From Comamonas odontotermitis (GTDB lineage: Bacteria > Pseudomonadota > Gammaproteobacteria > Burkholderiales > Burkholderiaceae_C): a DNA stretch of 64,000 nucleotides. The position numbers and the translations under genes were made by a program. The stretch's first letter is position 1. Each line of letters opens with the position of its first letter. Under the pieces are notes generated by a model, which worked only from the letters and a program-made list of their open reading frames with translations, was not told where the DNA came from and did not search any database. The stretch covers positions 1,674,001 through 1,738,000 of the forward strand of contig NZ_CP083451.1 of assembly GCF_020080045.1 (NCBI RefSeq), given 5' to 3'. Below are positions 17,995-27,424 of this stretch, piece after piece.

Positions 17995-19809
17995 ATGCCT
18001 AATTTGCGCCAGATTTCCGATAACAGCTATGCCACACCGGCTATGCCCGACTGGTTGCGGGCACAGGCAAGTCTGGATTGGCATGCAGTCGGACTGCCTG
18101 ATTTTGACCAGTGGGATCAGGCCATTGTCTCCGTGGCCTATTTGATGGCGCATTCTCGTTCGCCCATGGCTTTGATGCTTGGTGCTGAAGGCGTGCTTTT
18201 TGCCAACGAAAGCGCCCAGCATCTTTTTGCCGGGGATGTGGGTGCATGCAATGCGCGGTCGGTGCTTGAGGTGGTGCCGCAGCATGTCTTGCTGTTCTCT
18301 TCGGCACTCAGCAGGGTGATGAGAGGGGAATCATTCAGCGTGCAGCAGCAGCCGCTGAGTGTGCAAAAGCAGGGTCGGGTGCACAAGCAATGGCTTCATT
18401 TTGACTTCATGCCAGTTCTGGGATCGGATGGCCGGACTGTTGCCGCTTTGTGCATTCCATTCGATGTCACCGACATGGTGCTGCGCATTCAGCAGCTCAC
18501 GGATTCCGAGTATGGATTGCGGTATGCCCTGGAAGGGTCTGGTCTGGTGGGAACCTGGGCCGTGGATCTGGCGACACAGATCAGCAAAGCAGACGCCAAT
18601 GTTGCAAGAATGTACGGCTTGCCGGAAGACGATTGCAAAAAAGGCATTCCGGTCAGCCGCTTCCATGAAGCGATTCATCCAGAGGACCGGGAGCGGGTCG
18701 CTGGGGCTATCAAGCAGTCTGTCGAAACCTCCAATGCGTACCGGTGCCGCTACCGTGTAGTGGATCTCGGAGGCCAGATTCGTTGGGTAGTTTCCTCAGG
18801 CAGGCCGAGCAGATCGGACGATGAAAAGGCCACCCAGTTCCTGGGTGTGGTGGTCGAGGTGACGGAGCAGATGGAGACGGCGTCCGCATTGGCTGCAAGC
18901 CGCTTCCATTTCGAAACCTTGACGGAGGCCTTGCCCCAGATTGTCTGGAGTTGCAATGAAACAGGCCAGCATGACTATTTCTCCAGACGGTGGAGCGAAT
19001 TTACCGGCATCAATCCGCAGGACGCCGACGAGCACACCTGGAAGACGCTGGTTTTTCCTGAGCATTGGGATCGGGTCTGGACAACCTGGCAAAACGCCTT
19101 GCACACGGGCGGCGCCTACGACATTGACTACCGCTTTCGTCATTTTTCAGGGGAATACCGCTGGTTGCGGGTGATGGCCTTGCCCATCCGCGACGAAGAA
19201 GGGCGGATCGTGCGCTGGTTCGGCACCAGTACCGACATTCATGAAGCCTACAAGGCAACTGAAGAGCGGGAGCGCCTTGCGCATGAGCTGGAGCGCATTG
19301 CTGCAGAGGACCAACTCACCAGTGTTTTGACGCGGCGTGCTTTTTTTGCGCAAGCCGAGCAGTTGATCAAGGCCGCGCAGGGGCATCGCAGGCACCTGAG
19401 TCTTCTGATGCTCGATATCGACCATTTCAAGGTGGTCAACGACACCTATGGGCATGTCATTGGCGACAGGGTGTTGGCCGCATCCGCCGAAAGGATTCAA
19501 GCAGCAGTGCGGGCGCCGGATCTGGTCGGGCGCCTGGGAGGAGAGGAGTTTGCGGTGCTGCTGCCAGGATGCTCGAAAAGCGAGGCCATCAAAGTGGCGG
19601 AGCGTATCCGCTCCTTCGTGGAGGACAACCAGATTCAAATGGAAGACGGCCGCGTCATTGCCGCGACGGTCAGCGTTGGTGTGGCTACTACGCTCAAAAA
19701 GACAGATGTGATTCACCATCTGCTCTCTTCTGCAGATGTGGCGCTCTACAAGGCCAAGTCGAGCGGCCGCAATCGGGTCTGCATTTTTGACGGAGCCTGC
19801 AAATCGTAG
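17995..19809 (+). CDS. PAS-domain diguanylate cyclase
   Basis: About 604 aa, no membrane segment, so cytoplasmic. Three successive PAS-like regions (about 40-160, 165-295 and 300-425; the last two have clear PAS/PAC features such as YRFRHFSGEYRWLRVMALP) precede a GGDEF domain. The active site is intact, GGEEF at residues 515-519. An RxxD inhibitory I-site (RAPD) is present five residues upstream, so the enzyme should make cyclic di-GMP with product inhibition. The start is uncertain: ATG at 17995 or an in-frame TTG at 17941. The ligand of the PAS domains is unknown. Confidence 0.9.
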   Translation: MPNLRQISDNSYATPAMPDWLRAQASLDWHAVGLPDFDQWDQAIVSVAYLMAHSRSPMALMLGAEGVLFANESAQHLFAGDVGACNARSVLEVVPQHVLLFSSALSRVMRGESFSVQQQPLSVQKQGRVHKQWLHFDFMPVLGSDGRTVAALCIPFDVTDMVLRIQQLTDSEYGLRYALEGSGLVGTWAVDLATQISKADANVARMYGLPEDDCKKGIPVSRFHEAIHPEDRERVAGAIKQSVETSNAYRCRYRVVDLGGQIRWVVSSGRPSRSDDEKATQFLGVVVEVTEQMETASALAASRFHFETLTEALPQIVWSCNETGQHDYFSRRWSEFTGINPQDADEHTWKTLVFPEHWDRVWTTWQNALHTGGAYDIDYRFRHFSGEYRWLRVMALPIRDEEGRIVRWFGTSTDIHEAYKATEERERLAHELERIAAEDQLTSVLTRRAFFAQAEQLIKAAQGHRRHLSLLMLDIDHFKVVNDTYGHVIGDRVLAASAERIQAAVRAPDLVGRLGGEEFAVLLPGCSKSEAIKVAERIRSFVEDNQIQMEDGRVIAATVSVGVATTLKKTDVIHHLLSSADVALYKAKSSGRNRVCIFDGACKS

Positions 19810-20327
19810 ATGAGGTGTGAGGTGTGCACGCGTGGCTGGCGCTCTGCCTTTCTTCAGCCTGTCGTCCTCAAGCCCGTGTCTCGTCCAAGTGGCGCGTGGA
19901 AGGAGCAATGAAGGGCTCTGCGCGACGCATTTGTTTATCCAACTCGATCAATCGGCGATGTGCAGACCGGTGACGGTCAATCCTGCCACCTTTGCCTCGC
20001 GGGCCTCGCCATGGGGGCGCGCAACTGTTGTTCTCTGCGAATCGGGCCCAGAAAGTGGCCGAGCAGCTCAAAGGCAGAAGCGGCGCTCATTGAGCCAGTA
20101 AAACCCCCATCCGGTCACATCGGTGGCACAGGCCCTGGATGCCAAATCTTCAAGAGGTTTTATTTCCTCATTCATCCCAATGCAGCAGATTGGCCCTGCC
20201 GTTCGTGCCTATCTGGCCAGCTTTGTGTTCCGGTACAAAGGAATGCGCGCAAACCCAATGACTGGGCGGCATCTCTATTGAGCGCCGGCACTTGACTTCC
20301 GAGACTGAGAGCCTGCGCACAAACAAA
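19810..20327. other. Intergenic region without recognisable gene
   Basis: Chromosomal flank to the left of the integrated element. Open frames here are short, mutually overlapping and of atypical composition. I see no convincing gene, repeat or RNA. Confidence 0.6.
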
Positions 20328-20357
20328 AAATGCCACAAGCCAAAGCTTGCAGCATTT
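20328..20357 (-). terminator. Intrinsic terminator, probably originally that of tRNA-Ser
   Basis: On the minus strand a hairpin AAATGC...GCATTT with inner stem AAGC/GCTT is followed by a run of Ts. It lies 43 bp beyond the left attachment repeat and points away from it. Before integration it would have followed the 3' end of tRNA-Ser directly, so it is best read as that gene's terminator, now separated by the 15-kb insertion. Confidence 0.65.
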
Positions 20358-20400
20358 CTATGGAGAAAATCAAATGCGGTATTTGACCTTCTGTTTATCT

Positions 20401-20414
20401 TGGCGGAGAGGGCG
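20401..20414. repeat. Left attachment repeat
   Basis: TGGCGGAGAGGGCG, identical to bases 35768-35781, which are the CCA end and acceptor/T-arm start of tRNA-Ser on the minus strand. Marks the left junction of the element. Confidence 0.85.
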
Positions 20415-20558
20415 TCCGACATCTAAGAGTGCAAGAAAATGCCTGTATGTACTTAATTGATTGTTTTTAATTTATTTTTTAGAATTGAATAGTGCAGAGT
20501 GATGCGTAAAAATGCAGTGCAAGGTACAATCCTTTGATGCAAAGGAAGGTATAAAGCA

Positions 20559-21797
20559 ATGCCGAAAATGAGTTTAGAAATGGCCGCGCTCGAAGTCCGT
20601 CGGCTTGATAAGCCGGGCTGGTATGCTGTGGGTGGCGTGGCAGGTCTGGGACTCAACGTCTCGCCTACAGGGCAAGGCCGTTCATGGGTGCTGCGTACCA
20701 CGATCAACGGCACGCGCCGCGCTATCGGTCTCGGCCCATACCCTGAAATATCGCTGGCCGTTGCGCGTGAAAAGGCCCGAGAAATGCGCGAGCAAATCCG
20801 GCAAGGTATTGACCCCATAGCGACAAAGCGCGAACTGCGGCGCCAACGCATGGCCGATGCTATCAAAGCAGTGACGTTCGGTGAAGCCGCAGCGCGGTAC
20901 ATTGACGCGCACGGCCCAAGTTGGCGCAACGCCAAGCACCGTGCGCAATGGGGGAGCAGCTTGGCACAGCACGCTGCGATCCTTACGCCGTTGAACGTTT
21001 CCCACATCGAAACGGCTCACGTAGTAGCAGCATTGCAGCCTATTTGGCAGACTCGCACCGAAACGGCAAGTCGCGTGCGCGGTCGAATTGAATCGGTGCT
21101 TGATTGGGCTACTGTGCAGGGCCTGCGCGCAGGCGAAAACCCTGCACGCTGGCGCGGCCACCTCGACCATTTGCTACCCGCGCCGAACAAGGTCAAGCGA
21201 GTTGAGCATCATCGTGCACTACCGTATGCCGAACTGAGTGCATTCATGCAGCGCCTCAAGGAAGTCTCAGGCATGGGCGTCAAGGCTCTTGAGTTTGCGA
21301 TCCTAACTGCAGCGCGCAGCGGTGAAGTACGTGGTGCGGTCTGGTCTGAAATCGACTTTAAAGCCAGTGCATGGAATGTTCCTGCTAATCGAATGAAAGC
21401 TGGTCGCCCACATCGCGTGCCATTGTCTGAACAAGCGATGGCATTGCTTGCTGCGCTACCCCGACTTGATGGAACAGATTTGATTTTCTGGGCACCTCGT
21501 GGGGGGCAGCTGTCGGATATGACACTGACCGCCGTGCTGCGCAGAATCGGGGTTGACGCTACGGTTCACGGTTTTCGCTCGACCTTCCGAGATTGGGCGG
21601 CAGAGCGCACAGCCTACCCGCGCGAGATTGCAGAAAGTGCGTTGGCTCACGTGAATGGAGACCGCGTGGAAAGCGCCTATCTGCGCACCGATCATTTCGA
21701 GCGTCGCGCGAAGCTGATGCAGGAATGGGCGAAGTTCGCCCACAGCTCTAAAGGAATAGTAGCTATTGCTCCAATACAGGAGAAGGTGGCTGTATGA
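20559..21797 (+). CDS. int: P4-type tyrosine integrase
   Basis: 412-aa site-specific recombinase. The N-terminal arm-binding domain (GLGLNVSPTGQGRSWVLR region, residues 29-46) and core-binding domain precede a catalytic domain with Arg253 (TAARSGEVR), His337 and Arg340 (HGFRSTFRDW), His364 (ALAHVNGDR) and nucleophile Tyr374 (ESAYLRTD). This full set indicates an active enzyme. It would catalyse integration at the tRNA-Ser 3' end. The gene reads into the element and its stop overlaps the next gene by ATGA. Confidence 0.95.
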   Translation: MPKMSLEMAALEVRRLDKPGWYAVGGVAGLGLNVSPTGQGRSWVLRTTINGTRRAIGLGPYPEISLAVAREKAREMREQIRQGIDPIATKRELRRQRMADAIKAVTFGEAAARYIDAHGPSWRNAKHRAQWGSSLAQHAAILTPLNVSHIETAHVVAALQPIWQTRTETASRVRGRIESVLDWATVQGLRAGENPARWRGHLDHLLPAPNKVKRVEHHRALPYAELSAFMQRLKEVSGMGVKALEFAILTAARSGEVRGAVWSEIDFKASAWNVPANRMKAGRPHRVPLSEQAMALLAALPRLDGTDLIFWAPRGGQLSDMTLTAVLRRIGVDATVHGFRSTFRDWAAERTAYPREIAESALAHVNGDRVESAYLRTDHFERRAKLMQEWAKFAHSSKGIVAIAPIQEKVAV

Positions 21798-22933
21798 ACG
21801 GGTCTATCAACGCCCGCGCCATCAATCAGCAATTGGATTACAAGGAGCTGCGCGATGAGTTTGGGAGGCTGGCAGAGGATTGTCATACGGCATTGAACGT
21901 CGAAAAGGATCTACGCACACGGCGTAAAGCCACTGAGCGTGTTTTCACCACCATTAATCAGTATTGGAAAGCCTTTGCTACGGTGCTATCGCCCCAAATT
22001 ACTAAAGCGGAAGACGCCAAAAAGATCAGATACAACAAGCGTTTACGCGAAGCGCTATGTCAGATGCAACGCACTCGCTCCGAGTACATCGCTGTGCTGA
22101 TAAAAATGTTCGGCGATCGAAGTGAAAAAATTTGGCAAGACGACGCTCCTCGCTTGACTGAAATCACTCACGTAGTCAAACAATGGGGACAAACCCCCTT
22201 ATTGTTAGACCCGTTTCGACAGGCCTTGAACGCTTATCGTGATGCCAAACGTGCCTTTCTTGAGTTGTGTTGCCAATCGCCCCAGTCTGACACCCTCACA
22301 GCGCTCAAAGAGGTGGTTTCCGATAAGCGCGCTGCTTTGCTTGAAAGGCAAGCGCACGAAGTGGAGAGCCTGGAATCTGAAATGAAGACCGACCTCGCCT
22401 TGCACGCTGGCTTCTTGGCGGGGAGTGCGAGCATCAGCGTTCGACGTGCATGGGAAGAAAAGCGTGAATGCTTGGTGGCTAAGCACAAAAGCGAACTCGC
22501 CTGCCACGACCAAGCGTACGATGGACAAGTCCAAAGACTAGCTATTTGGCGAGAGTGCTTTATCCGCTTGCGTATGGCTCGTTTCATGTTAGGCCAATGT
22601 ATCGATGTTGTACCGACCGATCCCACAGCCGTGACCAGCTTAGTGGCTAGTGCCCTGGAGACGATGGGGCGGTTTCAGCCGAAACGAATACGAGGAGGTG
22701 CGCCCAGGACTTCGGGTAGTCCGTGGGAAGTGCACGCAGCAGTTCGCCGCGCTTGTGAAGACGGTTCTAGCATGTGGTCAGCGCTGAAGATCATAGCCGT
22801 CGAGGCAGGATTATCTAATGGGGGCGACGGCGCAGCGGCCCGTGCAGCATCACGCTTGGTAGGTCGTGCGTCACATCGTGAAACTCTCATGGGAGATATC
22901 GTTATCGCGCATGCTGTGCAAAAAAAGAGGTAG
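21794..22933 (+). CDS. Unknown 379-aa element protein
   Basis: Translationally coupled to the integrase gene through a 4-bp ATGA overlap. The sequence is hydrophilic and mostly helical by composition. A charged middle part (about 190-270) is rich in Glu/Lys and may be coiled coil, and the Gly/Arg-containing segment RIRGGAPRTSG follows near residue 298. No signal peptide, membrane helix or motif that I recognise. Genes in this position often belong to integrase-linked accessory functions, but nothing here proves a role. Confidence 0.75.
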   Translation: MNGSINARAINQQLDYKELRDEFGRLAEDCHTALNVEKDLRTRRKATERVFTTINQYWKAFATVLSPQITKAEDAKKIRYNKRLREALCQMQRTRSEYIAVLIKMFGDRSEKIWQDDAPRLTEITHVVKQWGQTPLLLDPFRQALNAYRDAKRAFLELCCQSPQSDTLTALKEVVSDKRAALLERQAHEVESLESEMKTDLALHAGFLAGSASISVRRAWEEKRECLVAKHKSELACHDQAYDGQVQRLAIWRECFIRLRMARFMLGQCIDVVPTDPTAVTSLVASALETMGRFQPKRIRGGAPRTSGSPWEVHAAVRRACEDGSSMWSALKIIAVEAGLSNGGDGAAARAASRLVGRASHRETLMGDIVIAHAVQKKR

Positions 22934-22972
22934 TTCTGTCCTTATATGGCGGAGTTGGAGCGCTTTTTAATA

Positions 22973-23007
22973 CCTTCACGCGCTGCAAACGTGTTCCAGC
23001 GTGAAGG
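22973..23007. promoter_or_regulatory. Inverted repeat upstream of the AlpA-like gene
   Basis: Perfect 9-bp arms CCTTCACGC (22973-22981) and GCGTGAAGG (22999-23007) with a 17-nt spacer, ending 10 bp before the alpA start. There is no T-run. Most likely an operator for the AlpA-like protein or another element regulator. Confidence 0.5.
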
Positions 23008-23017
23008 AAACTGAAAA

Positions 23018-23320
23018 ATGGCGATTCTTACCACCTACACCCGCATGCCTGCCGTGAAGGCGGCAGTTGGCATGTGTGAACGCTCAATCTACCAACTCTG
23101 CGCTAATGGCCTCTTACCTCAACCCGTTAAGCTTGGTCGACGCGCGTCTGCATGGCCATCGCATGAGATAGAGGCAGTCACCGCAGCACGTGCCGCCGGA
23201 GCTGATGATTCGGCAATCCGTGATCTAGTAAAGCAACTGCATGCTGCACGCGCCGAGCGCTGGGCGAACATGCAAAGCACGTTGGCTGTACCTACCGCCC
23301 CCACCGCTGTAATTATTTAA
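23018..23320 (+). CDS. alpA: AlpA-family phage/element regulator
   Basis: 100 aa. Residues 10-65 show the AlpA/MerR-like winged helix: MPAVKAAVGMCERSIYQLC as the helix-turn-helix, then LPQPVKLGRRASAWPSHEIE, which is the signature wing. AlpA proteins activate integrase/excisionase expression in P4-like elements. A GAAGGAAA ribosome site precedes the ATG, and an inverted repeat lies immediately upstream, suggesting autoregulation. Confidence 0.87.
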   Translation: MAILTTYTRMPAVKAAVGMCERSIYQLCANGLLPQPVKLGRRASAWPSHEIEAVTAARAAGADDSAIRDLVKQLHAARAERWANMQSTLAVPTAPTAVII

Positions 23321-23332
23321 TGGGAGGGGAGT

Positions 23333-23983
23333 ATGGAAACCAATTTCTACCCAACTTCCGCTGAGGAACGAGTTCTCGGCTTCAAAGTAGCACTCGAACA
23401 GGAGAAAGAGGAAAACTGGAAGTACTCGCAAATTGTGCAAATCGTGCGACCTGATGCTATGAGCACGCTACCGGAGTTGCGCGATATATCAGCGTTTCAT
23501 TTTCGTTTAATCCTCCCTGGCCGCGGGGCTGCGCTCTTAGCAACAACATGGGCTCTTGCCGCACTTAGTGCTGATTGTGCCCCTATCGAAGAAGTGCAAT
23601 TTATATACACCAACCATAGCGTAACTGCCACCATTTTTGTCGGGGCAGGATATCGCCTGCTCGCAGGGATGAGTGATTTCCTTGGATTGCTAGCTATTCA
23701 AAATGTTATGCGAGCCTTCATGTGGGAGCCTGACGTGCTGCCATGGTACTCACACGTCGCGGCGAATGCCCTTTCACACCCTGAGCACTTCGACCAGCTC
23801 GGCGCTGCATTGAAGATGTGCATGGAAAAAGAGGAGACAGTCTTTTTCCCCGGGGTGTTATGCCCATGCTTGCAGAATTTGACGCGAGACACTAATAGCC
23901 GCGACAGCCGAAGTAAAGTGCTGGCAATTATTAAGTCTGTCCAAAATGGTTCTCTGCGTTGGCGTAATTTGGGGGCAGCATGA
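23333..23983 (+). CDS. Unknown 216-aa element protein
   Basis: Starts 12 bp after the alpA stop with a GGGAGGGGAG ribosome site and overlaps the primase gene by ATGA, so it belongs to the replication operon. The middle has hydrophobic stretches (ALLATTWALAALSA near 70-83) that are short for a membrane helix. The C-terminal half contains CPCLQNLT. No family recognised; position suggests a replication or copy-control accessory role. Confidence 0.72.
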   Translation: METNFYPTSAEERVLGFKVALEQEKEENWKYSQIVQIVRPDAMSTLPELRDISAFHFRLILPGRGAALLATTWALAALSADCAPIEEVQFIYTNHSVTATIFVGAGYRLLAGMSDFLGLLAIQNVMRAFMWEPDVLPWYSHVAANALSHPEHFDQLGAALKMCMEKEETVFFPGVLCPCLQNLTRDTNSRDSRSKVLAIIKSVQNGSLRWRNLGAA

Positions 23984-26430
23984 TTCCTATCCACTACAGC
24001 CTGGGTCGCAGCGCGCGTGATATAAACCCGCAGCAGTTGCAAGTTGCCAACTTCTTCGAGTTATATAAAGCATTTACAACTAATCTACCTGATATACACC
24101 CGCCAACGGGCAAGAGCGAGCTGAGCAAATGGAAAGCAATAGCACCATTGCCTAATTTCGCAGCTTCGATGGGAGGCGACGGAAGGCGCTGTGCGGCGAA
24201 CGCACAGCCATCGCCTCTGCTGGTATTTGACATTGACGGTGTGTCTGGTTGGGATTTATTCAAGAATCTGATCGCTGCTGTGCGTAGCATCGGACCGGCA
24301 TTTGGCTGGACCACCTTTTCACACAAGCCTGAAACACCGCGCGCCCGTATTATTATGCTGCTGAGCCGTGCAGCGAAAGACAGCGAAACTAAGCGCTTAG
24401 CGTTGGTAATGAACCAACATCTGTCCGAAGTGCTGGGCGTGAACGTTGGTCCTGGCAATGATTGCGCCATCAAGATCGACCCAGCCCAGCAGAATGCAAG
24501 CCAGATTGCGTTTCTGCCGGTGAAGGGCGCAACCATCATCGAATTACGTAACGCTGACTTGCCACCGTTGGACGTCGATATATGGCTAGCTGCAACCGCA
24601 AAGAACGACGGCGAGACTACTATCCCTGCGTTGGTTCAGCGCAAATCAATGGTAGCGCGGCCTGTTACCTCTACCAAGCCATCTCACGATTTGGTAGACC
24701 ATATTCATCGCGCACTGTACTTGCTGAACAAACGCGACCCTGATGCAGTCGAACAGTATTCAAAGTGGATTCGCGTGAATATGGCATTGAAGTCAACAGG
24801 CTTGCCTGATGACATCATCGAGCCGATTGCGCGCGAATGGTCACAGCTCAGTCCGAAGTTCAATGCCAATACTTGGATTCGGCACTGGAATTCGCTCAAA
24901 GTCGAAGGCGGCATCACAATCGCTACTCTTTATCACTTGGCGAGGACGCACAGCCCGACGGGTGTTGATATGACCGCATTTCAAGGCGTGAAACGTGAAA
25001 CGGTGGATGGCCTTGACCATGATTGTGACTGCGCACCCCTGGGCACAGATGATGGCGCGGCATGTGTGTTCTTAAGTCAGCACGTGGGTCGCGTCTTATT
25101 CGCGCGCGGGCGATGGTATATCTGGACTGGTGTTTACTGGAAACAGGATACAGGGGCGGTTATTGCTTTGGTCAAAGCATGGGCCAAGAAAGAACGTGAT
25201 CATGCGGCTGATGCTCAGGCTGCAGCGATAAAATGCGATAGCGAGGATGCAAGAATTACCGCAAAAGCTAATCTGAAGGCTGCATCATCATTGCTTAACA
25301 CCCAGCGACAAAAAAATGTACTGGATGCATTGGCGAACATGGCACGCCGTGATCCGTTAACCCTCGATGGGCAGCCCGATTTACTGTGCTGTACGAACGG
25401 CATTGTTGACCTGCGCAGCGGTGAATTGCTATCCGCTGACCCGGAGCACGGATTTACGATGTGCGCAGGTGTGGCTTACGATCCCAGTGCTACATGCCCG
25501 CGTTTTGAGCAATTCATGGGCGAAGTGTTTCCGGATCCAAGTATGCAGGCTTACATGAGCCGATTTATCGGCTATTGCCTTACTGGACACATGCGCGAGG
25601 AGGTCATGGGTATTTGGCACGGCGTTGGCGCGAACGGGAAAAGCGTTTGTGGCGATGTGCTAGCGCTGCTGTTGGGGGATTTCGCCATTCCTGCTCCCGC
25701 TTCGCTGCTGGTGGGTAAGAGCCCTGAGCATGGCAATGCAAGTCCCGAGCTTGCTCGGCTGGTGGGGCGTAGGCTTGTTTATGTCAACGAGTCACGTGAG
25801 GGCGACCGGCTCAACGATGGTGCGATCAAGATGATGGTATCGACGGAACGCATGACGGCGCGTGCGCTTTATGGTACGCCCTTTGATTTCTACCCGACTG
25901 CAAAAATTATCCTACGGACGAACCATCGACCAGTTATTCGCGATGGCTCAGACGGAATATGGCGACGCTTGCACATGATTCCATTTGCTCAAAAATTTGA
26001 TGAGGCTAAACGCGACGAGAAGCTGATCGAAAAACTCAAGGCAGAGCAGTCCGGAATCCTGAATTGGGCCGTTAGTGGAGCAAAGGAATGGTATAGGCAG
26101 GGGTTGAATCCCCCCGAGTCGGTCAAAGCTGCTGTTCAAAGATACCGGAGCGAGTCTGACGTAATGGGCGAATGGCTGCAAGAACGCACCATAGCGGGAG
26201 GCTTTACGGCCGCAGCGCAATTGTTGACAGACTATGTGCGATTCAGCGGGCTCCGAAATCCTCCAAGTCCGAAAGCATTCTCAAACATGCTGCAGGAACG
26301 GGGCATTGGATCTCTGCGCGGCCCAGGTGGTACACGAGGGTATGCCATCACTTTGATTCTTACTGAGGATGCCATAGCCGCATTTCAGCAAGCTGTGTTC
26401 TCCAATGCAGTACCGCCATTGACTTATTGA
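23980..26430 (+). CDS. P4-like primase-helicase
   Basis: 816-aa replication protein. The N-terminal part resembles an archaeo-eukaryotic primase/prim-pol fold, with Asp84 and Asp86 in FDIDG and the later FLPVKG. A PriCT-type linker (about 235-325, IRHWNSLKVEGGITIATLYH) follows, then a D5/SF3-type helicase with Walker A GVGANGKS at 548-555 and NESREGDRLNDGAIK, ending in ILRTNHRPVIRDGSDGIWRR. This organisation is typical of P4-like satellites and islands, supporting autonomous replication after excision. Start overlaps the preceding stop. Confidence 0.93.
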   Translation: MIPIHYSLGRSARDINPQQLQVANFFELYKAFTTNLPDIHPPTGKSELSKWKAIAPLPNFAASMGGDGRRCAANAQPSPLLVFDIDGVSGWDLFKNLIAAVRSIGPAFGWTTFSHKPETPRARIIMLLSRAAKDSETKRLALVMNQHLSEVLGVNVGPGNDCAIKIDPAQQNASQIAFLPVKGATIIELRNADLPPLDVDIWLAATAKNDGETTIPALVQRKSMVARPVTSTKPSHDLVDHIHRALYLLNKRDPDAVEQYSKWIRVNMALKSTGLPDDIIEPIAREWSQLSPKFNANTWIRHWNSLKVEGGITIATLYHLARTHSPTGVDMTAFQGVKRETVDGLDHDCDCAPLGTDDGAACVFLSQHVGRVLFARGRWYIWTGVYWKQDTGAVIALVKAWAKKERDHAADAQAAAIKCDSEDARITAKANLKAASSLLNTQRQKNVLDALANMARRDPLTLDGQPDLLCCTNGIVDLRSGELLSADPEHGFTMCAGVAYDPSATCPRFEQFMGEVFPDPSMQAYMSRFIGYCLTGHMREEVMGIWHGVGANGKSVCGDVLALLLGDFAIPAPASLLVGKSPEHGNASPELARLVGRRLVYVNESREGDRLNDGAIKMMVSTERMTARALYGTPFDFYPTAKIILRTNHRPVIRDGSDGIWRRLHMIPFAQKFDEAKRDEKLIEKLKAEQSGILNWAVSGAKEWYRQGLNPPESVKAAVQRYRSESDVMGEWLQERTIAGGFTAAAQLLTDYVRFSGLRNPPSPKAFSNMLQERGIGSLRGPGGTRGYAITLILTEDAIAAFQQAVFSNAVPPLTY

Positions 26431-26444
26431 AGCGGAGAGTTTCC

Positions 26445-26744
26445 ATGAATATTCAAAGGTGGGATAACCTTTGCGTGGAAGAGCTGGCTGCAGAACGCGC
26501 AGCATTTTGGACACCTCAGCGATGTGTGCAGGCGCGGGCGATGCGCGGCTATAGACAGCTTTGGGCGAAGCTCGACGCACATCAGCAATTCCAACTGGAG
26601 AGTTATGTCTGTCTTGCCCAGTTTCGGGGAGTGTGTGAGGCGGAGATTACAGCCATCATCTGCCGTGCTATTGCGCACGCTCAACCGTGGCTGGCTACCG
26701 AAAAGGAGCAGCTCATTGTGATAACTGAGTTGACTCAAAACTGA
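26445..26744 (+). CDS. Small unknown protein after the primase gene
   Basis: 99 aa, preceded by a strong GGAGAG site, which fixes the ATG at 26445 rather than an upstream TTG. Helical and charged, with several Trp and Cys residues, no membrane segment. No family recognised. Last gene of the plus-strand replication operon. Confidence 0.65.
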   Translation: MNIQRWDNLCVEELAAERAAFWTPQRCVQARAMRGYRQLWAKLDAHQQFQLESYVCLAQFRGVCEAEITAIICRAIAHAQPWLATEKEQLIVITELTQN

Positions 26745-27062
26745 TAGGTCTCGATAAAGCCTAACCCCCGACGAATGACAAAATCAAACGTCCGATATCG
26801 AAAGGGCGTCAGATGCGACAGATCGAGGCGATCCCGGAGTCTCTATAGCATTTTTTCTTTTTAAGAAAATTGATCAGAGAAAGTGTCTATCCGTCGTATC
26901 CGTCAGAAAGCCAGCATCCATGCGGGTTTCAGCATGACAGATAGATTTTTGATCCGACGAATACGTCTTGTTTGTCTATATATGGTAAGCGTATTTCATT
27001 CTTTATTTCATTTGCAAATTGACAAGTTGACTAGAAATTCATAAATTAATTTTCTTTTAAAT
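26745..27062. other. Transition from replication module to AT-rich cargo
   Basis: No gene seen. Composition falls sharply towards AT after about 26.85 kb. A weak all-AT hairpin TTTTCTT-TTT-AAGAAAA lies at 26853-26869 and could act as a terminator for the replication operon. Confidence 0.5.
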
Positions 27063-27377
27063 TCACTTAAATTTCTTGCTAGTAACTTCGGTGCAGGTCT
27101 TCATCACCTCTAGGCTTTTATTCATTGAAAACTTGGAAAAATCAGGATAATAATTCTCTACTGCTTTATCTGCATAACACAAACAAATTTGTTTTACTAT
27201 ATCAAATTGCCCAGAATTTTCGCGTTTGAAAGAACCTGGAGGAGCCAAGCTATCATTGCAGCTCTTTAATATTTTAAAAGTTATATCATTTTTTTCTTTG
27301 TCATAGGTCTGTCCTGTCGATAAATTGCTAAAAAATATAATGAAAAATGTAATAAAAAAAGTACCGATATTATTCAT
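27063..27377 (-). CDS. Small secreted protein, unknown
   Basis: 104 aa with a plain signal peptide (MNNIGTFFITFFIIFFSNLS, cleavage likely near residue 22). The mature part of about 80 residues is charged and has three Cys in the middle (SCND, CLCYAD) and one near the end (TCTE), compatible with disulphides in the periplasm. AT-rich codon use like the rest of the cargo. Lies 47 bp downstream of another secreted-protein gene on the same strand. No family recognised. Confidence 0.65.
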   Translation of the reverse strand: MNNIGTFFITFFIIFFSNLSTGQTYDKEKNDITFKILKSCNDSLAPPGSFKRENSGQFDIVKQICLCYADKAVENYYPDFSKFSMNKSLEVMKTCTEVTSKKFK

Positions 27378-27424
27378 GAATAGGTTCTTTCATAAAATGT
27401 TTATAAATCTATCGTTGAATAGGC

